Shown: positions 14,203 through 23,050 of the stretch, piece after piece
Layout: each line of letters starts with the position of its first letter
How positions within the stretch are numbered: the first letter of the stretch is position 1
From: a virus
Virus record (IMG/VR): IMGVR_UViG_3300005577_000072
Span: 1-27,284 of that record
DNA: 27,284 nucleotides
Direction: 5' to 3' (one strand)
Translations under genes and position numbers: made by a program
The notes under the pieces: model-generated
The model's database searches: none
The model's input: only the letters and a program-made list of their open reading frames with translations
Told to the model about the DNA's origin: nothing

Positions 14203-16307
14203 TGCCTAGGAACGCGGCTGCTTCGATTGAGAATAACTTCCTAAAGGGCCTCATCACAGAGGCTACCGGGTTGAACTACCCGGAGAATTCCTGTATCGAA
14301 ACATGGGATTGTGAATTCGATTTCTTCGGCCGCGTTCTCCGTCGCCCCGGATTTGACCGGGAATTAAATGCCTCGCTGAATACTGTGTCTGTCTCGTCGA
14401 AGGTCAAGAACAAGTACCTTTGGAAGAACGTCACCGGTGACGGTACGGTGTCTTTCGTGGTCGTTCAGCTCGGCAGCACGTTATACTTCTACGACGCTAG
14501 TAATGTCAACGCGCTGTCTGCGGGGCTATCCGGCAATACTATTAACCTTGCGACGTACTCGGTTTCTTCGGCTCCCGCGCCTGCGCAATACAACTGTCAG
14601 TTCGCCGACGGTCAAGGAAAGCTTTTTGTTTTCCATCCGTATCTCGAACATATCTACATCACGTATAATTCGGGCACTGGTGTATTCACGGCCACTCAGT
14701 ATAACCTGATGGTACGGGACTTCGAAGGTGTATCCGATGGCCTAGCTGTTGACAACCGACCCACGTCGACTGTCGCGGGGTTGTCAGCAACCCATAAGTA
14801 CAACCTCTTTAATCAGGGTTGGTGCAAGGCTGACCTCACTACCCCTGAGCTGACTGCTTGGGATGGTGCGCGGACGGACATGCCCTCGAACTGCGATGTC
14901 TGGTGGAACTTCAAGAATTCCTCCGATGCCTTCGATACGGCGACTATTGCGAACTCTGGTCGAGGCAATACTCCTGCGGCTAAGGGCCACTTCATTCTGA
15001 ACTACTACAACCAAGACCGTACTACGGCTAGTGGCGTCTCTGTCTCCGCTACTACTTCCGGCACGGCTCGGGCTACCACTGGGGCATTCCATGCTGGACG
15101 GGTTTTCTACGCTGGTGTAAATGCCGTAGGTTACGAGAGCAAAATCCTCTTCACCCAAATCATCGAACGGAACGAGCAAGTTGGTTTTTGCTATCAAGCG
15201 AGCGACCCGACTTCCGAAGACCTTTTCGATCTGCTCCCCTCTGATGGTGGAGTGATTTCTCTCCCCGAAGCAGGGACGATCTATAAACTCTTTCCTGTCG
15301 CTGCTGGGCTTCTGGTCTTTGCGTACCGTGGCATTTGGCTGATCACTGGTTCAACTGGCATCGGGTTCACCGCGACGGACTTCACTGTCTCGCCTTTGAG
15401 CAACATCCGTACTGTCTCTGGGACGAGTTTCGTGAACGTCAACGGCTTTCCGATGTGGTGGAACACAGACGGTATCTTTACCGTACAAGGAAATCCCCTA
15501 CAGGCCCAGAGCATCTCTATCAGTACCATCCAGACGTTCTTCAACCAAATTCCGAACGCAGCTAAGACTGCGGCTAAGGGCACCTTCAACCCTCTCGATC
15601 AGACGGTTACATGGCTTTTCTCGACGACTAATCCGGGTACAACTGACGAACAGCACGCCTTCAACGCTGTCCTCATCTTTAACGTATTGACCGGGGCTTT
15701 CTATCCGTGGTCGATCTCCGCAGGCGCTACCGTCCATGACGTGGTAGTGGTCGATGGCGTCGGGGGTATCGTCAGTGAGACGTTGGTGGTGAATGATGCT
15801 GCCACGCAGGTCGTAGACGATGCAGCCAACAATGTCGTCGCTTATCTGCTCAGTAATGCCGCCATCACCCCGAAGACGAAGTTCCTTATTTCGTACAACA
15901 ACGGTTCCGACCGGGTGACATGGGCGGAAGCTAATGATACGGCCTATGTAGACTGGACTAGTATCCTAGGGACTGGTGTGAATTACACTAGTTATTTCAT
16001 CACCGGGTTCAAGCTGCGAGGATCAGCGTTAACGAAATTCCAGCCCTTGTATATGAGAATATACCACGAAGGTGTGGGCAAGTTCTATATCCGAGGTATT
16101 TGGGACTATTCCAACGAGACCAGTACCGGGCGATATACTACAAACCAACTCTGTTCCTTCGATGATGACCGATATACGAACAATTACCGAAGATTAAAAA
16201 TCAGAGGACAAGGTGTCTCTCTGCAATACTACATCCAGAGTTACCCCGGCGAGCCTTTCACTGTCATCGGCTGGGCCACTATGGATATGGGGAATGCACT
16301 ACCATGA
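14202..16307 (+). CDS. Tail tubular protein B (tail nozzle)
   Basis: The 701-aa product begins MPRNAAASIENNFLKGLITE, then ATGLNYPENSCIETWDCEFD, then FFGRVLRRPGFDRE, the hallmark start of podovirus nozzle proteins related to T7 gp12 (IENNF.KGL.TEATGLN.PEN). The rest is a large beta-rich protein with a propeller-like centre (YRGIWLITGSTGIGFTATDF, then a region with GFPMWWNTDGIFTVQGNP) and a C-terminal beta domain ending FTVIGWATMDMG. Six copies would form the tube and nozzle through which DNA leaves. It is somewhat shorter than T7 gp12 (794 aa). Its stop overlaps the GNAT gene (ATGA). Confidence 0.88.
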   Translation: MPRNAAASIENNFLKGLITEATGLNYPENSCIETWDCEFDFFGRVLRRPGFDRELNASLNTVSVSSKVKNKYLWKNVTGDGTVSFVVVQLGSTLYFYDASNVNALSAGLSGNTINLATYSVSSAPAPAQYNCQFADGQGKLFVFHPYLEHIYITYNSGTGVFTATQYNLMVRDFEGVSDGLAVDNRPTSTVAGLSATHKYNLFNQGWCKADLTTPELTAWDGARTDMPSNCDVWWNFKNSSDAFDTATIANSGRGNTPAAKGHFILNYYNQDRTTASGVSVSATTSGTARATTGAFHAGRVFYAGVNAVGYESKILFTQIIERNEQVGFCYQASDPTSEDLFDLLPSDGGVISLPEAGTIYKLFPVAAGLLVFAYRGIWLITGSTGIGFTATDFTVSPLSNIRTVSGTSFVNVNGFPMWWNTDGIFTVQGNPLQAQSISISTIQTFFNQIPNAAKTAAKGTFNPLDQTVTWLFSTTNPGTTDEQHAFNAVLIFNVLTGAFYPWSISAGATVHDVVVVDGVGGIVSETLVVNDAATQVVDDAANNVVAYLLSNAAITPKTKFLISYNNGSDRVTWAEANDTAYVDWTSILGTGVNYTSYFITGFKLRGSALTKFQPLYMRIYHEGVGKFYIRGIWDYSNETSTGRYTTNQLCSFDDDRYTNNYRRLKIRGQGVSLQYYIQSYPGEPFTVIGWATMDMGNALP

Positions 16308-16756
16308 ACTTGAAACTAGCTACGTTAGATGATCTCCCTGATGTTGTCCGGCTTGCCGAGGCTTTTGCTCATGAAAGCCCGTACGCCTCAGAGACGATTA
16401 CTGGAGAGATCGAACAATTTGCCAAAGACCTTCTCCGTGATCCGACGAAAGGTATTGTTGTTCTGTACGTCAAGGACGGCAAACCAGTCGGGTTGATCGG
16501 CGGTATCATCACGAAGATGCTGATGTCTCAGTCGCTCATTGCCACAGAGTTGATGTGGTACGTCGAGCCGGAGCATCGGGGCAGTCGAAAGAGCCTTGCC
16601 TTGAAAGAAGCCTTTGAATTCTGGGGTCGGAAGATGGGAGCGAAATTCATCGCTATGTCTTCGCTGCTCCAAAGTAACCCCAGTATCGAACGATACTATG
16701 ATCGGACTGGGTATAAGCTACAAGAGAAAGCTTATTTGAAAGTAGTAGGAGCCTAA
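16304..16756 (+). CDS. GNAT-fold acetyltransferase-like protein at the T7 gene 13 position
   Basis: The 150-aa product has the GNAT order: beta1 with LKLATLDDLPDVVRLAEAF (3-21), IVVLYVKDGKPVGLIGGII (51-69), then ELMWYVEPEHRGSRKSLALK (82-101), the acetyl-CoA loop region, and IERYYDRTGYKLQEKAYLKV (128-147), the usual C-terminal 'YxRxGY' part. The loop normally reads R/QxxGxG/A, but here it is RGSRKS (92-97) with the first glycine replaced. Activity is therefore uncertain, though phage members of this kind often vary there. It lies between nozzle and core protein genes, where T7 has gene 13, an internal virion protein remotely related to GNAT folds. It may be a virion-assembly protein or a real acetyltransferase acting on host or virion proteins. 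Confidence 0.82.
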   Translation: MNLKLATLDDLPDVVRLAEAFAHESPYASETITGEIEQFAKDLLRDPTKGIVVLYVKDGKPVGLIGGIITKMLMSQSLIATELMWYVEPEHRGSRKSLALKEAFEFWGRKMGAKFIAMSSLLQSNPSIERYYDRTGYKLQEKAYLKVVGA

Positions 16757-16757
16757 T

Positions 16758-17321
16758 ATGCCCGCAATCTCCACGTTAATCGCTGTCGCTGGATTGGCTG
16801 TAGCCGCTGGTGGTGCAGCTATTAGCTATTCAGCAGCTAAATCACAGTCGCAGGCGAACCAATCAGCTATTGCTGCACAACAGGAAGCTGAGCGTCAGCG
16901 GCAACTCCAAATGAACTTAGACGCGGCTCGTCGGAAGCGAGAAATCATTCGGCAGAGTATCGCCGCACGAAGCCAAGCTCTAGCTGTGACTACCGCACAA
17001 GGCGCTGCGGGTGCTGGTGGTAGTTCTCTGGCCGGTGCCTACGGAAGTATCGCAGGCCGGACCGGTGCGAACTGGCTCGGTGTCGACCAGAACCAGCAGA
17101 TCGGTAATGCGATCTTCTCGGCCCATCAGGATCAGCTTGGCGCGTACCAGCGGGCGGCTGCGGCTGGATCGATGGTGGCTCTCGGTCAGGGATTGGGTTC
17201 TCTGGGTGGGGCTATGGTTAACAATGCCGGGACCTTCGGCAAGGTAGGCATCTGGGCCGGTAATCAGGTCGGATCGTATCTTGCCCCACAGGGTGGTTAC
17301 ACCGGCTGGGCTCGTGCATAA
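16758..17321 (+). CDS. Internal core protein (T7 gp14-like)
   Basis: The 187-aa product has GGAG at 16748-16751. It starts with a hydrophobic Ala/Val-rich segment (about 4-24). A long Gln/Ala/Arg-rich helix follows (about 25-75, including QSAIAAQQEAERQRQLQMNL), then a Gly/Ala/Ser-rich half. Length, N-terminal hydrophobic helix and position between the gp13-like and giant internal protein genes all match T7 gp14 (196 aa). T7 gp14 is ejected first and forms a pore in the outer membrane. I infer the same role. It ends TAATG at the start of the giant gene. Confidence 0.8.
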   Translation: MPAISTLIAVAGLAVAAGGAAISYSAAKSQSQANQSAIAAQQEAERQRQLQMNLDAARRKREIIRQSIAARSQALAVTTAQGAAGAGGSSLAGAYGSIAGRTGANWLGVDQNQQIGNAIFSAHQDQLGAYQRAAAAGSMVALGQGLGSLGGAMVNNAGTFGKVGIWAGNQVGSYLAPQGGYTGWARA

Positions 17322-20300
17322 TGGCTGAGGCTATTCCTCTTGGCGATGTATCGCTCGATGATACGGACAAGGATCATAAGGTTTCTCTTGATCCAGTCAC
17401 CGGGCCTCCTGTACCCCCACCGCAAGTAGCCGCTCAGCGGGCTATTAAAGCTGACTATTCTTGGCCGAACTCTCCGGGGGCTCCAACGATTTTCGGGGGC
17501 ATCTCCGCAGGCAATGAAGAAAGTCTTCGTCAGGGCCGAGCTATTGATGAAAGCGTGGATTTCGTCCAGCAGCGTAACAGGCTTATCGACCAGATCGCGA
17601 AACAGAACGGAGGCGCTGTAGACCCTCAATCGTTGCAAGTCCTGTACGATATGCAAAAAGCGGACTTCCAGTCGAACCCGAAAGATGTCTTCGAAAGGAA
17701 GTTTGCAGAGAAATTCCATACCGATGCGCTGAAGGTCAACGAAGATAACCCTGAAAGTCCTGTCCGGAAGATGCAATCGGAAGACCCGAATAAGGTTCTC
17801 GATTACACAGACCTTGCTCAGACAGCTACGGCTCTCCGTGAGTACGCTAAAACCAAACTTGAAAACCTCAACACCGAATGGGAAAACACTGGTGTCGTTT
17901 CCAAGGGTTTGCAAGTCGCTGGGCAATTCGTCCCATTGCTGTCGGCGTATAATCTTCACGGCCTTCTCGCTGATAAGGACCGATGGCAGTCCGTGTTCCC
18001 CGGTAACAACCTAGGCGAAGGTGTAGACAACCTCCTGCGCCAACCGTACGCCCTCGGAACGAAGATGCTCGACGAGGCTGTCGCCAAAGCCGACAAGATG
18101 TCCACGCTAGATGCCCAGACGCTTCTTCAAGCGGTCATCAGCTATACGACCCAAGACAGTGTGATGAATAACATCGTCGGGGTAACTGATGTGGGTGGTC
18201 TAGCGGCATCCGCAGGTAAAGGTCTGCTTAAGGTTGTCGGCAAAGCCGGTTCCGTCGCTGACCAGATTTCTCTCGCCCGTGCAGCAGCACAGAGGGCGCG
18301 TAAGGCTGCGACCGTAGAAGACACAGCTACCGCCGCATTACAGGAAATGAAGAAGGACGTAGGTGTTATACAGGTCCAACCGCCTAAGACGTACTATCTG
18401 TCCGAGAGTGCCGCTAAGAATTTAGAGACAGTAACCCTAGGCAATGAAGGCCCGATTACTGGCTTCACGACCAGCAAGGGGAGCACGTATGAATTCTCCC
18501 CTCACGGTAACCAAACGGTTCGAAATCGTGTTCCTCACGAAGGCGATGCAGAAGGTACTTCCGTCGGCCCACAGCCCCGTTCAGCCACGACTTACTTCGT
18601 CGATGCGAAGAAGCTCGATGACGTTCGTGTGCCCTCGGGCTCTGAGAAACGTATCGTTGAATTCCAGAATGGCGATATCGGTATCTCATACAAGAACGAC
18701 GAAGGCAAGTGGACTATTCCGTTCGGTTCTACTCGACTAGAAACGGAAACTCTCCCACGCGTCGGCGCGGCTCCCGTGGAAGTTTGGGGCAAGCAGCCCG
18801 GTCGATCTCCGGTCTATGGGCAGGTTCATTTCGGTAACCCGATCACGGAAGTGAAACGTTCTGAAGCTGAACCGATCTTCTACACCGATGTAAAGAACAA
18901 TGTCACCGCTACCCCCGGCAAGGCAGGTGAAGGTATGGTTCCTGTGACTGTCCATCCCGATGGCACGGTCCAATTCGGTGCGACCCAAAAGGGTGAGATT
19001 TATCATATCCCGAATGAAGTTGCTCGGCAAATGGTTCCTACCCAGAAGTTCGGTAAGGCTCCGGAGTACCGTGCTGACTTCAACAAAGACGGCCGTCCCG
19101 TATTTTATCTCGGCCCGAAGAAGAACAAGGTCTTCTCGCATGACGTGCCGGAGGGACCGGGGACGACTGCTGTTTCCGTGTCTAAAGATGGCCGTGTCGA
19201 GTTCCTTCCTACTGGAGTAGAAAGAGACTTTCAGAAGGTCGTCAAAGACGCCAGTAAAGCCGTGGCTGATCCTGAGTTGAAGGTCGGGGATGTTATGTCC
19301 CAGATCGGAGACCACGACAAAGCAGCTACGATTAATGCTGTAGCCAAGGCCACTAATCCGACTGTTGATAACGTCATCAAGGATGTGCCTTCCGCTATGA
19401 ACCCGAATAACTTCTTCGGGAAGGGATCAGCGTTATCGGCTACTTGGGCCAACCGTATGATCGAGCGTTTCGGCAAAGATACCAATGAACTCTTCAAGAC
19501 GCTCGGCCAGCTCTGGGTTACACGGCTTACTCCTGAGGCACTTCATATCGGCATTCAGGAAGCCAAGGGCGCTTTGAAGCGTATCTATGGTGGCCGTGTC
19601 AATGATGGGATCATCGATTTCCTCCACATCCCGCCGGAGTTGAACCCGAATAGGGCTAACCTCGATACGGTTGTGATGCGGTTGGGCGATCTCAACGCAC
19701 GTCCTTTCGAAAGCCGGAAGGCCGCTGAGTTGTACCGAGCTGAGATATATAAACTCACCGATAAAGAAGCGACGATTGGTCAGCAGGGCAGTTCCTACTA
19801 CATCCAGTTGCAGCGGTTCGTGGATGAAGAAAGTGATGCGGTCCGGCAGGCAATGGTCACTCCGACCAACAGCACGCCTGTATCCATGTGGAATATGATG
19901 CTGAACCGTGTCCGTACTTCGGAAGACCTTCTGAATGATCTGAACCGGAATAACCGGCACGTCGCTACTCATGCGCCGCAGATCATGAATAAGCTTCTCC
20001 GAGAACAGATCGACAGCACCAGCCGGGCACTGACGAAGCAGCAGCGGAAGAACGTCGAAGAACTTCTCCGGATAAACCGGGATACCATCGACCCGAATAA
20101 TCCCACCATCCGTGGTACGTGGTATCAGACTGATGCTGACTTCCAGAAAGCGTACTACGACAAATTCGGAAAGGTGCCGACCGATAAGGAAGTAGAACAT
20201 TACTTCAATTACACTCGGGTCTCTGACTATGACTACGCCATTAGAAATCTCGCCCTCTACCGAGACAAGGGCCGTATCGGTATCGAGCAATTCTCTTTCA

Positions 20301-23050
20301 GGTATCCCGATGGTTCTGGTAAGGCCCAGCACTTGCCGTATTTCGAAGGGAAAGATATCGAGAAGTTCCCTTGGGGTGGCCAGAACGCCGGTATCCTCAT
20401 TGTCGACAGCCGAGGGGAGACAAGATTTCTATACAAGCACGGCACGGATAATCTTCTAGATACGTCTGTCAGGAAGACAGTAGACGACCTCATCAACAAC
20501 GATGGGTTCAAGGTCGTGCAAGTCTTCGATCCGACTAAGCGCCCCTTCTCGAAGGTGGAATTCTCATCGGGTAAGATCGACGAACAAATCCACTTCGTTG
20601 TCACAGACACGCTTAATCGTCAGCCTTTGTCGTTCCAGCAGCTTGAATATCGTCCGGGTGGCCACAGTATCTATCTCGATGATTGGTACGTCAAACAGCC
20701 GCAGGTCCGTGTGGGCCAGCGGGGCCGTATGACTTACTACGGCGACAATGCTGTTATGAACTTCGCGACAGAAGCAGAGGCGAAGAAGTACGCCGAACGT
20801 ATGGATATCGCCCGGGTGATGCTCAAGAACAACGATCCTCGGCTGGATAGTTTTCTTGCGAGCAACCTCCCGTATCATCTTGACGTATTCAAAGGCATGT
20901 TCAATAAAGAACATCTCTCGTTGGATACACCTATCGTCCATGCACGGTCAGGAACTAGTACCTTCGATACGGTGACCTCGCTCAAGAGCCATAACTATCG
21001 GGATATGGTAGATGCGACCAAGAGTGAGTATAACCTCGCAGGCAGCATCGACACGAGCTTCACCGCTGATCGAAACCTCGTACTCGATACAGTCATCGAG
21101 AAGAACGGGTTCTTCGGTATTGCCCCATCGCGCCAGCTCGACCCGTATCAGGCGATGAACCGTGCGCTTGGTCAGGGCATCCGAAATCTCTGGATGAACG
21201 ACTATAAAATCTCGGCTGTCCAGAACTGGCTTCAGGAGTTCGGTGACGTTATGAAGCCCGACTTCAAACAGCTTTCCAACAACCCGATGTACTTCCTCTA
21301 TAACCCTCAGTGGAATGAAGCTACCGTCGACAAAGCTCGACTGGCTGCTGCTAAAGCTGCCCAGAGAAGCATCGTGAATTTCGTAGGTGCAAGATCGGAA
21401 CTTGGCGGGCAGATTGAGTTCATGGAAAACAAACTCATGGACAGTATCTACGGGAAGTTCGGGCAAGAGAAGGCTCAGTGGTTCGGGGATCATCTGCTGC
21501 CCGGTATCAAAGACCCGGCTCAATATGCTCGTGCTGTAGCTTTCCACAGTAAACTCGGGTTGTTTAACCCTGTGCAGATGTTCGTCCAGATGCAATCGCT
21601 GGCTAACGTCATGGCATTGGCTGGCCCTGTTAATGGGTTCAAGGGGGCTGGGGCGGCATTCCTGATGCGGCGACTGGCCCATACCGGAGAGCAATCGATC
21701 ATCGATAGTTTCGCGGAGAAAGCCACAGCCCTTGGCTGGACGAAGGATGAATTCCTAGAAATGTACTCCGCCTTCCGGAAGACCGGGCTATACGAGGTTG
21801 CCGGTGAAGCTGCACTTCGAGATGATGTCTTCGATCCAAAGCTCTTTCGATCCACAGTGGGGGCATTCCTCGACAAGGGGACGATGTTCTTCAATGAGGG
21901 CGAGCGTACGGTACGTCTCTCCGCATTCGCAGCAGCGTACCAAGAGTGGAAGCTCGCGAACCCCGGTGTAGCCCTCTCCAACCGGGAACTCGGGAAGATC
22001 ATGACTAGGAGTGACACGCTTAGTGCAAGCATGACAAGAGCAAGCGCGGCGCAATGGCAAAATGGTCTCCTTTCTATTCCTACACAGTTCCTTGCTTACA
22101 ACGCTCGTATCGCAGAGCAGTTCTTCTCCAAGCGGCTAACCACCACAGAGAAGCTTCGGGCCTTCGGGCTGTACTCCGCGATGTACGGTGTCCCGAGCAC
22201 TATCGGTGCTGTCGCTGGTGTGTGGCCCTTCTACGATGACATTCGTGAAGAAGCTATGAAGCGCGGCGTCGACATCCATGACAACTTCTATAAAGTCTTT
22301 TCAGAAGGCGTACTCTCAGCCGGGTTCTCGATGATTACCGGTAAGGACTATAACTTCTCGCAGCGTTGGGCTCCGGGTGGCACTACGGCCTTCCGTGATC
22401 TCGTTCGAGGCGACAAAGGCTTCTTCGAGACACTTGGCGGTCCATCAGCCAGCATCATGGGGGATATCCTCAAGACAAGCTATCCTCTCGGCCGGTCGCT
22501 GTGGGAACTCGCCCGTGGCCAATCCGAAGACTTTCCGACAAGAAAAGAGGACTTCTTCTCCATCGCGAACAACTCTTCAAGCCTTTCTCTCGTGACCCGT
22601 ATCGGTGTTGCCATGACCTATGGGAAGTATATCTCCAAGAACAATGTTCAAGTCGGTGACATGGATAACATGGACGCACTGATGAGCATTCTCGGTGTGA
22701 CCCCGCAGCATATCTCCGACACGTATGTCATGAGTAAGGCAAACAAGGAAGACGCCCAAGCTAAGAAAGAGTGGGAAGATGCTGCTCTCCGGGAGTATTC
22801 TCAAGGCATGTCTGCTTTGAAGCGGGGCGACTACCAAGGTTATAAAGACTACATGAGCCGGTTCAACACATATATGACTAACGATCTCTTCACGATTGAA
22901 GACCGTACTCGTATCGAGAACCGAGCTTCAGCGTATACCCCTGACCTAGACGAGAAGGTCATCACTGACTATTGGAAGAAAGCACCCCGGAAGTATCAAG
23001 ACGAACGGTTCAAAACAATGCAGAATTTCTTTAAGAATGGACCTCAGTAA
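17321..23050 (+). CDS. Giant internal virion (ejection) protein, 1909 aa
   Basis: At 1909 residues this is the largest protein in the window, longer than T7 gp16 (1318 aa). The N-terminus (1-60) is Pro-rich and disordered. Residues 75-350 are helical. Residues 351-640 form a beta-rich insert with recurring units: TTSKGSTYEFSPHGNQTVRN (383-402), then related segments at 517-555 and 592-632 that share 'P(I/V)FY...K(N/K)N...V.V..DG.V.F'. The rest is helical, with hydrophobic stretches near 1416-1454 and 1612-1640, as in the membrane-active C-terminal half of podovirus ejection proteins. No lytic transglycosylase motif (ES..NP.A) is seen. It should be packaged in the capsid core and ejected to build the channel across the envelope. 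No strong ribosome site is visible, so it is probably coupled through TAATG. Confidence 0.82.
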   Translation: MAEAIPLGDVSLDDTDKDHKVSLDPVTGPPVPPPQVAAQRAIKADYSWPNSPGAPTIFGGISAGNEESLRQGRAIDESVDFVQQRNRLIDQIAKQNGGAVDPQSLQVLYDMQKADFQSNPKDVFERKFAEKFHTDALKVNEDNPESPVRKMQSEDPNKVLDYTDLAQTATALREYAKTKLENLNTEWENTGVVSKGLQVAGQFVPLLSAYNLHGLLADKDRWQSVFPGNNLGEGVDNLLRQPYALGTKMLDEAVAKADKMSTLDAQTLLQAVISYTTQDSVMNNIVGVTDVGGLAASAGKGLLKVVGKAGSVADQISLARAAAQRARKAATVEDTATAALQEMKKDVGVIQVQPPKTYYLSESAAKNLETVTLGNEGPITGFTTSKGSTYEFSPHGNQTVRNRVPHEGDAEGTSVGPQPRSATTYFVDAKKLDDVRVPSGSEKRIVEFQNGDIGISYKNDEGKWTIPFGSTRLETETLPRVGAAPVEVWGKQPGRSPVYGQVHFGNPITEVKRSEAEPIFYTDVKNNVTATPGKAGEGMVPVTVHPDGTVQFGATQKGEIYHIPNEVARQMVPTQKFGKAPEYRADFNKDGRPVFYLGPKKNKVFSHDVPEGPGTTAVSVSKDGRVEFLPTGVERDFQKVVKDASKAVADPELKVGDVMSQIGDHDKAATINAVAKATNPTVDNVIKDVPSAMNPNNFFGKGSALSATWANRMIERFGKDTNELFKTLGQLWVTRLTPEALHIGIQEAKGALKRIYGGRVNDGIIDFLHIPPELNPNRANLDTVVMRLGDLNARPFESRKAAELYRAEIYKLTDKEATIGQQGSSYYIQLQRFVDEESDAVRQAMVTPTNSTPVSMWNMMLNRVRTSEDLLNDLNRNNRHVATHAPQIMNKLLREQIDSTSRALTKQQRKNVEELLRINRDTIDPNNPTIRGTWYQTDADFQKAYYDKFGKVPTDKEVEHYFNYTRVSDYDYAIRNLALYRDKGRIGIEQFSFRYPDGSGKAQHLPYFEGKDIEKFPWGGQNAGILIVDSRGETRFLYKHGTDNLLDTSVRKTVDDLINNDGFKVVQVFDPTKRPFSKVEFSSGKIDEQIHFVVTDTLNRQPLSFQQLEYRPGGHSIYLDDWYVKQPQVRVGQRGRMTYYGDNAVMNFATEAEAKKYAERMDIARVMLKNNDPRLDSFLASNLPYHLDVFKGMFNKEHLSLDTPIVHARSGTSTFDTVTSLKSHNYRDMVDATKSEYNLAGSIDTSFTADRNLVLDTVIEKNGFFGIAPSRQLDPYQAMNRALGQGIRNLWMNDYKISAVQNWLQEFGDVMKPDFKQLSNNPMYFLYNPQWNEATVDKARLAAAKAAQRSIVNFVGARSELGGQIEFMENKLMDSIYGKFGQEKAQWFGDHLLPGIKDPAQYARAVAFHSKLGLFNPVQMFVQMQSLANVMALAGPVNGFKGAGAAFLMRRLAHTGEQSIIDSFAEKATALGWTKDEFLEMYSAFRKTGLYEVAGEAALRDDVFDPKLFRSTVGAFLDKGTMFFNEGERTVRLSAFAAAYQEWKLANPGVALSNRELGKIMTRSDTLSASMTRASAAQWQNGLLSIPTQFLAYNARIAEQFFSKRLTTTEKLRAFGLYSAMYGVPSTIGAVAGVWPFYDDIREEAMKRGVDIHDNFYKVFSEGVLSAGFSMITGKDYNFSQRWAPGGTTAFRDLVRGDKGFFETLGGPSASIMGDILKTSYPLGRSLWELARGQSEDFPTRKEDFFSIANNSSSLSLVTRIGVAMTYGKYISKNNVQVGDMDNMDALMSILGVTPQHISDTYVMSKANKEDAQAKKEWEDAALREYSQGMSALKRGDYQGYKDYMSRFNTYMTNDLFTIEDRTRIENRASAYTPDLDEKVITDYWKKAPRKYQDERFKTMQNFFKNGPQ

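Noticed and set aside
19433-20332. 299-aa minus-strand open frame inside the giant internal protein gene
   Set aside because: It is a codon-bias shadow of the 1909-aa gene; composition is not protein-like and no start signal is evident.
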